Assembly (NCBI RefSeq): GCF_013389455.1
Contig: NZ_CP058278.1
Location: forward strand, 2,604,001-2,668,000
Source of the DNA: Flavobacterium inviolabile
GTDB lineage: Bacteria; Bacteroidota; Bacteroidia; Flavobacteriales; Flavobacteriaceae
Reading direction: 5' to 3'
Length of the DNA stretch: 64,000 bases
In this document: positions 18,177-26,954 of the stretch, in pieces
How the letters are laid out: every line of letters starts with the position of its first letter
How positions within the stretch are numbered: position 1 is the first letter of the stretch
The notes under the pieces: model-generated
Seen by the model: the letters and a program-made list of their open reading frames with translations, nothing else
Database searches by the model: none
What the model was told of the DNA's origin: nothing
Program-made: the position numbers and the translations under genes

Positions 18177-18377
18177 AATATATGTGTTTAACGGGATTAA
18201 CTTATCTCATACTAAACGGATATATAATCACTAATTAAAAAATATGTCTATGTGATATAACACACAATACCTAACAGCAATTAGGTCAGCTGTAACAAAC
18301 AAATTGCAGCAATATCGTCACTAAATAGTAGTACCAAAAAGTATATAAAACCCGATAAAACTTCCCGGCTTTTTATG

Positions 18378-18998
18378 TTACTGATTAACTTTTGTTAGTG
18401 TTATGTTAGTGGGTATTGTAAAAGTGCTTGGCTGGTCAGAAAGACGTATACCCGGCGGTAATTTAACTTTCCATTGCGCCGTATTAGGATTAGCCGGATT
18501 AATTATCATTTCTAAATCCCCCCTTACCCCTGTTGGGTACGAAGGGTTTAATACACCGGCAACGTCAAAAATAGTACCTCTCATTATATATGATTCCATT
18601 GGCTGATTTGCCATAACGATAGTAGGCCACGGCGTTATTGAATTACCTACATTTTTTTGTGAGGTATAAATCACCTGCTCGTTTGGCTGCCCGTAATTTT
18701 GAACTAATTTATAATGTCCTTTCAACTCATCAATATAATGCTTTGGTTTTTTATCAAGATAGGCACTTTTAGTTTCCTTCCAGAAGTTAATAACAAAAGT
18801 TTGGTTCCCGTTTTGGTAAATCCAGGTTCCGATAAATGGGGTAAAATAATTATTTATATCCTTATAGTAATAAGTATAAAAAGAGCTTGTTTTAAAATCG
18901 GAATTGTAAAATTGTCTTATTTCCTCAATTTTTTCCTGTTGTGCGTAAGAAAAAGAGACTGTAAATATTAATAAAAACAGATGTAATATTTTTTTCAT
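18378..18998 (-). CDS. Secreted DUF6705-like protein, copy 2
   Basis: A 206-residue paralogue of the neighbouring gene. The start was set at 18998 because MKKILHLFLLIFTVSFSYAQ is a signal peptide; the longer frame adds 20 residues of non-signal sequence. The mature domain matches copy 1 almost throughout (QFYNSDFKTS, FTPFIGTWIYQNGNQTFVINFWKETK, HYIDELKGHYKLVQNYGQPNEQVIYTS). The 63 bases between its start and the lipoprotein stop are short enough for co-transcription; 201 bases separate it from copy 1. Function unknown. Confidence 0.82.
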   Translation of the reverse strand: MKKILHLFLLIFTVSFSYAQQEKIEEIRQFYNSDFKTSSFYTYYYKDINNYFTPFIGTWIYQNGNQTFVINFWKETKSAYLDKKPKHYIDELKGHYKLVQNYGQPNEQVIYTSQKNVGNSITPWPTIVMANQPMESYIMRGTIFDVAGVLNPSYPTGVRGDLEMIINPANPNTAQWKVKLPPGIRLSDQPSTFTIPTNITLTKVNQ

Positions 18999-19061
18999 AA
19001 TATGAATGTTTTTAGTTTGAACAAGGTGTTTTAATAACTTTTGACGTTTTAGAGTCATACT

Positions 19062-20522
19062 CTAACTTTTCAAGTTTGTAAAAGTAGCGTCAACTTCAAA
19101 TAAAGATATACCCAAATTTGCTTTCGACATAAAATTTAAGAACTTTTTTGTATCATTTTCGGGGTTAGAGTTCGCGTGTATACCATTAATTAAATTATAA
19201 AATTCATTATACCTCTCAGCATTTTCTGTCACTCTTTTCATATCTAACACTGTACCAATCGCTAAATTTTCGCCACAAGGATAACAGAAAGCTTCTAAAC
19301 AAGAGGCGCAGTTTATCGTCATCGCATATCGTGTGCCGTCGGCAGTAGCCACATAAAAAACAAAATCACCGGTATCAATTTTTCCTTTTTGGATTAAATT
19401 ACTTATTGTTGCCATATCGTCAAAAGAAAATATGGAATAAGTTCCTTGCCCATCAGCCCCGGATGCATCATGTGTATGTGCTATCATTGTATATTTTGAT
19501 GGCGGATTTAAATTGATTTCGATAGTGCCGCCACTTCCTACCGGTACTGTCTGAACTGGATCGGGCGTTTCCGCTGTAGCTGATTTGTCAATAAATATCC
19601 CGTTTTCATGACTATCTGAGGTGGTGGCCGCTAAATCGATTAAAGATTGTTTTAAACCCGGGAATTTGGCCATTTGTTTGCTGATCGTTTTACACTTAGT
19701 GATCAGGTCTAAATCAAAAACCGGAGCGGTAAGTACCGGAGGATTCGTATTAGAACCCGGAGCAGTTCCGCTGCCATTTCCGGCTCCTGCATGTCCGCCG
19801 CCGGGGTCACTGCCCTGACTACCCTGATTAGCACCAAACCATCCGCCGGCTCCGGCACCCATACTTCCGCCACCGGCAGTCATATCGCAGGTGGTGGTGG
19901 TTACCTCCGTTAAGTGATTGGGGTTGTTACAATATTGGGTGGCCACATGCGGTGTTGTAGAGCCGCTACCCGACCAGGACTGGTCACACATCATCACGGT
20001 AGCCGTAACACAGTGTAATTCTTTCTCCGCTATGGCAATATTATAGGTAATGGGCGTGATATGAACAGCTCCTTTAAAATGGAATGAATCGTGTTCTTCA
20101 CTGGGCGCTAATGGCTCTGTTGGCAAATATTTAAAGAGATAGGCATCCGTTTGCCCGATACTGTCCGTGTCTATGACAAGGTTTTCAAAATAGTCCGGAT
20201 TTTGGACTTCTCTTTTTATCTGAAAAGTATAGGAGGTTTTGCCTTTATGCTCCAATACTTTTGCCTGGTCCGGCAGGATGGTAAAACCATATTCTGCCTC
20301 CATAACGGTTTTGGATTGTGCCGGTTTACTTTTGCTTAGTTTCGAAATTGCGTTAACAAAATGTTGTTCGTTCAGCAGCGCGTCAAAAGTGCTGTTTCTG
20401 ATTTTTATATTTTCCCGGTAGTTGTTCTTTTGCAATACCTCTTCTTCAAGTTCACAACTAAAAAGAGCCAACAGCATAAAAGTTAGAACAGGAAAGCAGG
20501 CGTGTAATTTGCTAATTTTCAT
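19062..20522 (-). CDS. Surface lipoprotein with Gly-rich linker and HxH-containing C-terminal domain
   Basis: A 486-residue lipoprotein. The signal ends in the lipobox LFSC (C23), followed at once by ELEEE, the type of acidic tract that directs lipoproteins to the cell surface in flavobacteria. Residues 70-165 form a beta-rich N-domain, with EAEYGFTILPDQAKVLEHKGKTSYTFQIKR, that I associate with multi-copy flavobacterial lipoproteins. Residues 215-262 are a Gly/Ser/Asn linker. The C-domain (about 270-486) has E306-x-G, H349-T-H351 and S366-x-x-D369 in JAMM/MPN metalloprotease order, although the spacing from HxH to SxxD is longer than usual. Enzymatic activity is inference. It leads the gene set with the two DUF6705-like genes. 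Confidence 0.75.
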   Translation of the reverse strand: MKISKLHACFPVLTFMLLALFSCELEEEVLQKNNYRENIKIRNSTFDALLNEQHFVNAISKLSKSKPAQSKTVMEAEYGFTILPDQAKVLEHKGKTSYTFQIKREVQNPDYFENLVIDTDSIGQTDAYLFKYLPTEPLAPSEEHDSFHFKGAVHITPITYNIAIAEKELHCVTATVMMCDQSWSGSGSTTPHVATQYCNNPNHLTEVTTTTCDMTAGGGSMGAGAGGWFGANQGSQGSDPGGGHAGAGNGSGTAPGSNTNPPVLTAPVFDLDLITKCKTISKQMAKFPGLKQSLIDLAATTSDSHENGIFIDKSATAETPDPVQTVPVGSGGTIEINLNPPSKYTMIAHTHDASGADGQGTYSIFSFDDMATISNLIQKGKIDTGDFVFYVATADGTRYAMTINCASCLEAFCYPCGENLAIGTVLDMKRVTENAERYNEFYNLINGIHANSNPENDTKKFLNFMSKANLGISLFEVDATFTNLKS

Positions 20523-20726
20523 AGTGATACGTTTTGGAACTGCGAATCTTGTAATTTTTATTGAAATAACAATTATGGATTGGCATAAAAATCAGGAGTT
20601 GAGTATATTTGCGTATATAAGTACCTCTTTTTGGATAAAAAAGGGTGTAATCGGGAGGGAATTTATAACGATACAGCGAAATGATTCCGGAAAAACGGCG
20701 GTATCATAAAGCTGTTTTTAAAAAGA

Positions 20727-20754
20727 AAAAGCCCCGAAACGGAGCTTTTAATAT
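20727..20754 (-). terminator. Terminator-like hairpin after the YdeI-like gene
   Basis: Arms AAAAGC-CCG and CGG-GCTTTT around AAA with one bulged base on each side, in A/T-rich flanks, 27-54 bases past the stop codon. Confidence 0.6.
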
Positions 20755-20780
20755 TGTTTGAAGACAGGCAGCTAAAAAAT

Positions 20781-21356
20781 TTAGCGGTACTTGTCATTCA
20801 GTCCGATACCACTTAAAATAAACGGTTTGATTTTTTCAAAACGACTTTGCTTTGTTTTTTTCTGTTTGGCAGTAGCAATGTATTCCAGGAATTCTTTTTG
20901 CTTGTAAGGCGTAAATTGTTCAAAAGCAGTTTTTAGTTCCGGATCGTTCTCCAGTTCCTTTTGCAGGTATTCGGATACGATTGCTTCTTTTTTTGCCGGT
21001 TTGTAGACCATTCCGGCTTTTTCATTGGCTATGGCTTCCTGAACGTATTGTAAAATCAGTTTTTCGTTCATCCCGGCTTTCGACTGGAAGCGCCATTGGC
21101 GTAAAGCCTTGGTAACGCCTTCCTGGGCGTTAACCAAAACTTTATGCTCATCTTTTAAATAAATACCGTTGAAAAACCAAATGCCAACATAGGATTTAAA
21201 CCCGCCAATTCCCAAAACGTTTTTCCCGTTACAGGTATAGGTAGGGCCGCCCCATTTTGTTGTTTCGACCAATTCGGTTTTTAGAAGTATGGATTTTAAA
21301 TAATCGAGCTCTTCTTCCCATTGATTGGTCTTATCCCATTGGTGTTTTTCTTCCAT
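20781..21356 (-). CDS. YdeI/OmdA-like protein with DUF1801 domain
   Basis: A 191-residue cytoplasmic protein. Residues about 10-110 resemble a DUF1801 domain (ETTKWGGPTYTCNGKNVLGIGGFKSYVGIWFFNG). The C-terminal third carries the OmdA/YdeI pattern, with LENDPELKTAFEQFTPYKQKEFLEYIATAKQKKTKQSRFEKI. Members are called bacteriocin-protection or OmpD-associated proteins, but the biochemical function is unclear. It is encoded 12 bases after pepT on the same strand, so it is probably translated from the same mRNA. Confidence 0.85.
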   Translation of the reverse strand: MEEKHQWDKTNQWEEELDYLKSILLKTELVETTKWGGPTYTCNGKNVLGIGGFKSYVGIWFFNGIYLKDEHKVLVNAQEGVTKALRQWRFQSKAGMNEKLILQYVQEAIANEKAGMVYKPAKKEAIVSEYLQKELENDPELKTAFEQFTPYKQKEFLEYIATAKQKKTKQSRFEKIKPFILSGIGLNDKYR

Positions 21357-21368
21357 CGGTAATGGAAA

Positions 21369-22610
21369 TTATTTTTTTAAAGCTGTTAATTCCGCAATTT
21401 TTACAATCACATCCACTGCTTTTTGCATGCTTTCTACCGGTACATATTCGTATTTTCCGTGGAAATTGTGTCCGCCGGCAAAAATGTTCGGGCAAGGTAA
21501 GCCCATATAGGAAAGCTGGCAGCCATCTGTTCCGCCACGAATAGGTTTAATGATCGGTTTAATACCCAGTTCTTTCATTGCCTTTTCTGCAATTTCCACA
21601 ATATGGATTACCGGTTCCACCTTTTCACGCATATTGTAATAACTGTCTTTTATTTCACAGCTAACAATATCACCGCCAAATTGTTTTTGAAATTTCTTGT
21701 TGATTTTCTTCGCGATTTTTTCGACAACAACTTTACGTTTTTCGAATTTTTTCTTATCGTGATCACGAATAATCAATTCCACTTTTGTTTCCTCAATACT
21801 ACCGCTGATGTTGGTTACGTGGAAGAAACCTTCATAACCTTTTGTTTCCTGCGGTGTTTCGTGTTTCGGAAGTTTTGAAATGAATTTGTTGGCCAAAAGC
21901 ATGGAATTAATCATTTTTCCTTTTGCATAACCCGGGTGAACACTCTTTCCTTTAAAGATTAGTTTTGCTCCGGCAGCATTGAAGTTTTCATATTCCAGCT
22001 CACCAATCTGGCTTCCGTCCATCGTGTAAGCCCAGTCTGCACCGAATTTTTCGACGTCAAATTTATGAGCTCCGCGTCCGATTTCTTCATCCGGTGTAAA
22101 ACCAACTCTGATTTTTCCGTGTTTGATCTCCGGATTGTTGATCAGGAACTCCATTGCCGTTACGATCTCGGTAATTCCGGCCTTATCATCGGCTCCTAAA
22201 AGCGTGGTACCATCTGTAGTGATGATCGTTTGTCCTTTATACTGTAATAGATCCTTGAAATAATTTGGAGAAAGTACGATATCCAAATCTTTGTTCAGTA
22301 CGATATCTTTCCCGTCATAATTTTCAACGATCTGCGGTTTAATGTTTGCTCCTGTAAAGTCAGGAGTAGTATCGAAATGCGAAATAAAACCAATAGTAGG
22401 AACGTCATGCTCCACATTACCAGGCAGTGTTGCCATAATATAAGCATTGTCATCTATAGTAACATCTTCCATTCCTATAGCTTTTAGTTCTTCAACTAAT
22501 TGTTTTGCTAAATCCCATTGTTTAGCAGTACTGGGAGTAGTATCGGAATTCGGATCAGATTCTGTATCAACAGTTACATAACTGATAAAACGATCAATAA
22601 TATGTTGCAT
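21369..22610 (-). CDS. pepT: Peptidase T (tripeptidase)
   Basis: A 413-residue M20-family zinc metallopeptidase that removes N-terminal residues from tripeptides in the cytosol. The start at [12 protein letters not shown] was chosen over an upstream in-frame codon because PepT proteins begin there and are about 410 residues long. Visible metal-site motifs are [50 protein letters not shown] and [14 protein letters not shown]. The dimerisation domain lies between about 205 and 315. It is first of a two-gene unit with the YdeI-like gene. Confidence 0.96.
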   Translation of the reverse strand: MQHIIDRFISYVTVDTESDPNSDTTPSTAKQWDLAKQLVEELKAIGMEDVTIDDNAYIMATLPGNVEHDVPTIGFISHFDTTPDFTGANIKPQIVENYDGKDIVLNKDLDIVLSPNYFKDLLQYKGQTIITTDGTTLLGADDKAGITEIVTAMEFLINNPEIKHGKIRVGFTPDEEIGRGAHKFDVEKFGADWAYTMDGSQIGELEYENFNAAGAKLIFKGKSVHPGYAKGKMINSMLLANKFISKLPKHETPQETKGYEGFFHVTNISGSIEETKVELIIRDHDKKKFEKRKVVVEKIAKKINKKFQKQFGGDIVSCEIKDSYYNMREKVEPVIHIVEIAEKAMKELGIKPIIKPIRGGTDGCQLSYMGLPCPNIFAGGHNFHGKYEYVPVESMQKAVDVIVKIAELTALKK

Positions 22611-22688
22611 TTTAAAAATTTTTGAGATACGCAAAAGTACGACTATTTCATTAAAATGAAACGCCATGCTTTTTAGAATAAATTCAAA

Positions 22689-23681
22689 TTAATGAAGGTA
22701 TAAAATTGTATAAACGATAAACATAAGCAGTACGATAAGTATCAAAAACGAGTTGATAAAAAACAACAGTAAACTCTTTATGTTCGAGATATATCGTTTT
22801 TCATGGTATAAAAACCGGTGTGCCTTAAAGAAATACGTGAATCCCCATCCGAGATAAACACAGGTAATGATGAATTGCAGCACACTGAGAAGTCCATTAT
22901 CGCCCATTAAATCAAATAGCCATGAAATTGTCATGAACAGGGTAGTGCTGAGCAATAGAAACGAAAAGTAATGCAGCGTAAAAATACCGTGTTCAAAATA
23001 GTACCATTTTTTCTTATTGTGAAACAGCCATAACGAAAAAGCAAATAAGGGCAAATAGAGGAAAAGTACCTTTGGCAGGTTATGAATAAAGGATTCCCTG
23101 AATTTTGAGACAATCTCTTTTATGGTATATGTTTCGTTTATTTCGGCCAGTCTTCGTTCAAATTTAGCCATTAGTTTTGAAGGCTTTTTCGATTCCGGAA
23201 GGGTTTTTTGTATCGAATCAAATTCCCTTACAGAACGATAGTTGCCAATTTTAGTTTTGGGTATCTGGTTCTTTTCCAGGATAGAATCGACCTCTTTGTA
23301 ATTGTCGTCATATTTATGCGCCTCTGCCTGTCGTGTCTGGCGGAGTGTGTCACTTTTATGATTTATTTCGGGTAATATGCCCGGAAGGAAAAAAGTAATA
23401 AAACTTATAAAAATATATAGTTTAACCGGTGCCACATATTTTTTACGCTTCCCGGACAGGTATTCTCTTGTGAGCCTTGAAGGGCGAAACAACAGGTATT
23501 GTATTGTTTTCCAGAACGCATTGTCATAATGAGTTAAATCCTCTACGAAATGTGTGAATAAATAAGAAAATGATTTACGGGATTCGGCATTTTCCTGTCC
23601 GCAGTTCGGACAATACTTTTCAGTGACAATTTTTCCGCAGTTTAAACAATCGATATGATCGCGTATTTTTTCGTGGCTCAT
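22689..23681 (-). CDS. DUF3667 membrane protein with N-terminal zinc ribbon
   Basis: A 330-residue protein. A four-cysteine zinc ribbon (CLNCGKIVTEKYCPNCGQ, residues 13-30) is followed by SFSYLFTHFVEDLTHYDNAFWKTIQYLLFRPSRLTREYLSGKRKKYVAPVKLYIFISFITFFLPG, which is the DUF3667 signature. A charged soluble loop spans about 110-190, and four hydrophobic segments follow at about 205-330. Function unknown; families of this type are common in Bacteroidota inner membranes. The gene stands alone. Confidence 0.88.
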   Translation of the reverse strand: MSHEKIRDHIDCLNCGKIVTEKYCPNCGQENAESRKSFSYLFTHFVEDLTHYDNAFWKTIQYLLFRPSRLTREYLSGKRKKYVAPVKLYIFISFITFFLPGILPEINHKSDTLRQTRQAEAHKYDDNYKEVDSILEKNQIPKTKIGNYRSVREFDSIQKTLPESKKPSKLMAKFERRLAEINETYTIKEIVSKFRESFIHNLPKVLFLYLPLFAFSLWLFHNKKKWYYFEHGIFTLHYFSFLLLSTTLFMTISWLFDLMGDNGLLSVLQFIITCVYLGWGFTYFFKAHRFLYHEKRYISNIKSLLLFFINSFLILIVLLMFIVYTILYLH

Positions 23682-23768
23682 TATTAGATTTATTGATGCG
23701 ATAAAAATAATAAAAAATCACTTTTACTGATGAAATTTCAAGAATAAAACAAAATAATTACATTTTGT

Positions 23769-23981
23769 TTACGCACTTAGTTCTTCACAATGATAACCCA
23801 ATGCGGTTATAAGATTCGTAACATCAGTTACTTCCAGTTTTTCACTGCTAACACGAAGAATTTTATCACAGTCTTCCAGGTCAAAATTAAAATGACTGAT
23901 GGCCTCATTTTCGGTAAAGACACGTTCAATTTTCCGGGCGTCTTTTTTGGTTTTAACGCTTGTTTTAAAGATATATAACAT
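23769..23981 (-). CDS. Small HMA-like protein lacking CxxC (paralogue of 46530-46751)
   Basis: A 70-residue protein with the alternating beta-alpha-beta rhythm of heavy-metal-associated domains: FKTSVKTKKDARKIERVF, SHFNFDLEDCDKILRVSSEKL, then VTNLITALGYHCEEL. The metal-binding CxxC is absent. It is clearly related to the protein at 46530-46751; the two share KTKK, a D-x-(D/E)-D-x-D segment, LR(V/I) and (Y)xCxEL. It starts 16 bases after the MBL-fold hydrolase gene, so it should be under the same TetR control. Function unknown; ligand binding or regulation are possibilities. Confidence 0.72.
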   Translation of the reverse strand: MLYIFKTSVKTKKDARKIERVFTENEAISHFNFDLEDCDKILRVSSEKLEVTDVTNLITALGYHCEELSA

Positions 23982-23997
23982 TCGGTCTCAGGTTATT

Positions 23998-25116
23998 TTA
24001 GTTGATATTTTTCCACCATTCGGTAAAGGTTTTTTCTGCGTTCAGGTCCATTTTTTCCCCGATCATCGGCGTACACAGGCGGATGTTTTCGTTATGATTC
24101 AGGGTTCTGAGCTTTGTTATCGGTTCGTCCCAGTTGTGGTTAGCCAGAGAAAACTTACTCCAGTGAACCGGTAGTAACCGGGAAGTCCGAAGATCCCGGG
24201 CAACCTGTAAAACCTCTTCCGGCATTAAATGAATGTATTTCCAGTTTTTGTCATATTGCCCGCATTCAATAATGGCAAGGTCAAAAGGACCAAACTGTTC
24301 CCCGATTTTTTTAAAGTGGGTATCATAACCGCCATCACCGCCCAGGAATATTTTCTTTGTTGGCGTCTGTAATACAAACGATAACCAAAGCGATTGGTTG
24401 CGGGTTAATCCTCTTCCGGAAAAATGCCTTGCCGGCGTGGTATGTACGGTAATGCCATCTGGCAGCTCGATTGTTTCATGCCAGTCTTTTTCAATAATGT
24501 GTTGGGTATCATAACCCCAATATTCAAAATGTTCACCAACACCCAAACCGCAAATCACTGTTTTCACCTTTGGCTTTAATGCTTTGATGGTTTCATAATC
24601 CAGATGATCCCAATGATCATGTGAAATAAAAAGATAATCGATTTCCGGAAGGTCATTCACGGTATAAATGTCGCTGCCGGGATAGCTTTTTGTAGTCAGG
24701 CGGACAGGAGAGGCTGCGCCGCTAAAAACAGGGTCAACCAGGATTTTAATACCATCGGTCTGAATAAAATAGGAGGAATGTCCAAACCATACAAAAGCAT
24801 CTTCTTCTTTGGAAAGCGACCGTAAATCTGTTTTTTTCGACGGAATACTGTCTACAGGTTTTACCCTTGTATTTTCTTTAAATAGAAACTCCTTTAAAAC
24901 GCTGTAAAAGCTGGCGCCTTCCGTCAGATCGGGCGTGAAACTGCTGTTCTGGAATTTACCGTCCCTGAAATTAGGAGAGTTCTTAATACGCTCTAACCGG
25001 GCACCGGAAGGCAGTTTTCCGAATTTTGGCTGTTGGAGAAAAAGATAAACAATTACGGTTAAGGATATGAGTATGGTAAAAATTGTAAGTAACATTTTTT
25101 TTAAGATTTTGTTCAT
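23998..25116 (-). CDS. Membrane-anchored MBL-fold hydrolase (NAPE-PLD-like)
   Basis: A 372-residue metallo-beta-lactamase-fold protein with one N-terminal hydrophobic anchor (LLTIFTILISLTVIVYLFL, residues 9-28) and no lipobox. The catalytic domain shows VWFGHSSYFIQTDGIKILVDPVFS, the dinuclear zinc motif SHDHWDHLDY, a later ARHFSGRG and LGGDGGYD, and PVHWSKF near the end. This pattern matches the NAPE-PLD/UlaG-like branch of the superfamily, which hydrolyses phospholipid or lactone-type substrates; the actual substrate cannot be inferred. It lies 58 bases downstream of tetR, with a copy of the TetR site between. Confidence 0.88.
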   Translation of the reverse strand: MNKILKKMLLTIFTILISLTVIVYLFLQQPKFGKLPSGARLERIKNSPNFRDGKFQNSSFTPDLTEGASFYSVLKEFLFKENTRVKPVDSIPSKKTDLRSLSKEEDAFVWFGHSSYFIQTDGIKILVDPVFSGAASPVRLTTKSYPGSDIYTVNDLPEIDYLFISHDHWDHLDYETIKALKPKVKTVICGLGVGEHFEYWGYDTQHIIEKDWHETIELPDGITVHTTPARHFSGRGLTRNQSLWLSFVLQTPTKKIFLGGDGGYDTHFKKIGEQFGPFDLAIIECGQYDKNWKYIHLMPEEVLQVARDLRTSRLLPVHWSKFSLANHNWDEPITKLRTLNHNENIRLCTPMIGEKMDLNAEKTFTEWWKNIN

Positions 25117-25139
25117 TATTATTTTGTTGCAATAAGTTT

Positions 25140-25157
25140 AGATTGACTAATCACTCT
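25140..25157. promoter_or_regulatory. Putative TetR operator, site 1
   Basis: The 14 bases AGATTGACTAATCA are repeated exactly at 25740-25753. This copy lies between tetR and the MBL-fold hydrolase gene, upstream of the latter. The right half (CTC) is less symmetric than in site 2. Confidence 0.65.
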
Positions 25158-25174
25158 ATATGGTTTAAAAAAAA

Positions 25175-25735
25175 TCAGCTAATCATGGTCCACAAGATAT
25201 CAAAGGAATTATAAATCACTTCTTTCTTTGCTTCAAAGCTCAGTTTCGACTGGCGAAGGTATTGCTGCACGCCGAATATAAAATTGTTGACAATCGTAAT
25301 CAGGTAATCTACCGGTAGATCTTTAATCACATTTTTACGGATAGCGGCTTCCAGCTCCTCACAGCCTTTTTTAGAAAGTTTCTGTATTTCTTCATAATCT
25401 ATCTGTGACGCATAGGGTGAAGAATAGAACTGCTGAATGTAGCGAAACTGGTAGTCGTTGTCCAGTGACCACAGCATGATCGCAATAAACTGGCTTTTAA
25501 AATGCGTTTTATAATCGGTATTGGAAGCAACAGCATTTTCAATATGTTCCGCAACTTTTAATTTGATATCAATATAAAGCGCAATGATCAGGTCTTCTTT
25601 TGTCTTGTAATAATGAAACAAGGTACCGTTCGCAACACCGGCTTCCTTAGCAATTTTGCTGGTAGCGGTACCGTGAAAACCATATTCTACGAATAGTTTC
25701 AGCGCAGCGGCAAGTATTTCTTTTTGTTTATCCAT
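25175..25735 (-). CDS. TetR/AcrR-family regulator
   Basis: A 186-residue repressor. The N-terminal helix-turn-helix is ILAAALKLFVEYGFHGTATSKIAKEAGVANGTLFHYYKTKEDLI (residues 7-50), a textbook TetR DNA-binding domain. The remaining helical domain is a ligand and dimerisation module with no clear specificity. It reads toward the MBL-fold hydrolase and the small HMA-like gene. A shared 14-bp motif, with GACT/AGTC dyad symmetry at the upstream copy, lies ahead of both this gene and the hydrolase, so autoregulation plus control of that pair is likely. Confidence 0.92.
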   Translation of the reverse strand: MDKQKEILAAALKLFVEYGFHGTATSKIAKEAGVANGTLFHYYKTKEDLIIALYIDIKLKVAEHIENAVASNTDYKTHFKSQFIAIMLWSLDNDYQFRYIQQFYSSPYASQIDYEEIQKLSKKGCEELEAAIRKNVIKDLPVDYLITIVNNFIFGVQQYLRQSKLSFEAKKEVIYNSFDILWTMIS

Positions 25736-25739
25736 GATA

Positions 25740-25756
25740 AGATTGACTAATCAGTC
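25740..25756. promoter_or_regulatory. Putative TetR operator, site 2
   Basis: GATTGACTAATCAGTC holds the inverted repeat GACT-AATC-AGTC, five bases ahead of the tetR start codon. The first 14 bases match site 1 exactly. Confidence 0.7.
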
Positions 25757-25835
25757 GGTAAAAGTACACTTTTTTAAAACAGTAAAAAGTATTTTGGAAA
25801 AAATTAACTTTTTACGTTGGCTTATTCATGGTTTA

Positions 25836-26954
25836 TCAGGATGTTTTTTTATAGTTCAATACCGCCCACACATTAAGCACTACGGCAAAAAGCCCGATTT
25901 TAAGGAAATGTGGCAATACATCTTTAAAAGTACTGCCTTTCAGGACAACCATGCGCATGACTTCTATAAGATAACTCACCGGTGTGAAACGGGAAATATA
26001 TTTTGCCCATTCCGGCATACTGTCGATTGCGGTAAACAAACCACCCATCAAAATAAAGATCATCATAAAGAAAAACATGATGAACATAGCTTGTTGCTGG
26101 GTATCGCAAAATGTGGAAATAAGCAGACCAAAGCCCAGAATTGCCAACAGGTAAATCCAGATAAAACCGTATAATAAAAAGATGTTTCCCTGTGGTGTTA
26201 TGCCATAAACAAGCCAGGCTATCAACAGTCCTAAAGTGAAAACCACATTACCGAGAATCCAGAACGGAATGAGTTTACCCAATATAAAATGGTATTTTTT
26301 TAAAGGGGAAACATTGATCTGTTCGATGGTTCCGACTTCTTTTTCTTTAACAATATTCAGTGCCGAAAGAAAACCGCCCACCATCGTGATCAGGATTGCT
26401 AAAATGCCCGGAACCATAAACGTGTGGTAATCCAGCAGCGGATTGTACCAGTTTGAGGCCGTAATTTCAATAAGCGGAGCAGTATTGAATTTCGCAGCCG
26501 GTTGTACTTGCAAACGAATATCGGCATTGAAATTTTTCAGTATCGTATTCAGATAGGAAACGCCAAGTCCGGCTTTGACACCATTAATGGCATTTACGGC
26601 AATAAAAAGCTGTTGGTGGTTTTCCCGGACAAGATTGCGTTCAAAGTTTTTAGGTATTTCCAGGATCAGGTCGGCATCGTCATTTTCAATAAGCTGTAAA
26701 GCCTCTTTATAGGAACTGCGGTAACCGGAAAGTTTAAAATAGCCTGAAGCGGCAGCTGTGGTAATCAGCTTTTGAGAGTACGTCGAATGGTCGTTGTCCA
26801 CGACAGCCAGATTGATGTTTTTCACTTCATAATCTGCGGCCAGCGGGAGAATGATCAGCTGCATGACCGGCATTACCATGATCATGACCAATATGGCTCT
26901 GTTGCGGAAAATCTGCCGGAACTCCTTTTGGAGCAAAAAACGCATCGTTCTCAT
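25836..26954 (-). CDS. ABC-2 permease of the export operon (YbhR-like)
   Basis: A 372-residue ABC-2 type permease. There is an N-terminal helix (residues 21-39, AILVMIMVMPVMQLIIL), a large extracytoplasmic domain (about 45-170), then five C-terminal helices. The segment IVKEKEVGTIEQINVSPLKKYHFILGKLIPFWILG is the usual cytoplasmic coupling region. It pairs with the neighbouring permease gene, whose end overlaps this start by 4 bases. It is last in a seven-gene operon matching the content of E. coli cecR-ybhGFSR. Substrate unknown; drug or cation export is suggested by the E. coli homologues. Confidence 0.9.
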   Translation of the reverse strand: MRTMRFLLQKEFRQIFRNRAILVMIMVMPVMQLIILPLAADYEVKNINLAVVDNDHSTYSQKLITTAAASGYFKLSGYRSSYKEALQLIENDDADLILEIPKNFERNLVRENHQQLFIAVNAINGVKAGLGVSYLNTILKNFNADIRLQVQPAAKFNTAPLIEITASNWYNPLLDYHTFMVPGILAILITMVGGFLSALNIVKEKEVGTIEQINVSPLKKYHFILGKLIPFWILGNVVFTLGLLIAWLVYGITPQGNIFLLYGFIWIYLLAILGFGLLISTFCDTQQQAMFIMFFFMMIFILMGGLFTAIDSMPEWAKYISRFTPVSYLIEVMRMVVLKGSTFKDVLPHFLKIGLFAVVLNVWAVLNYKKTS

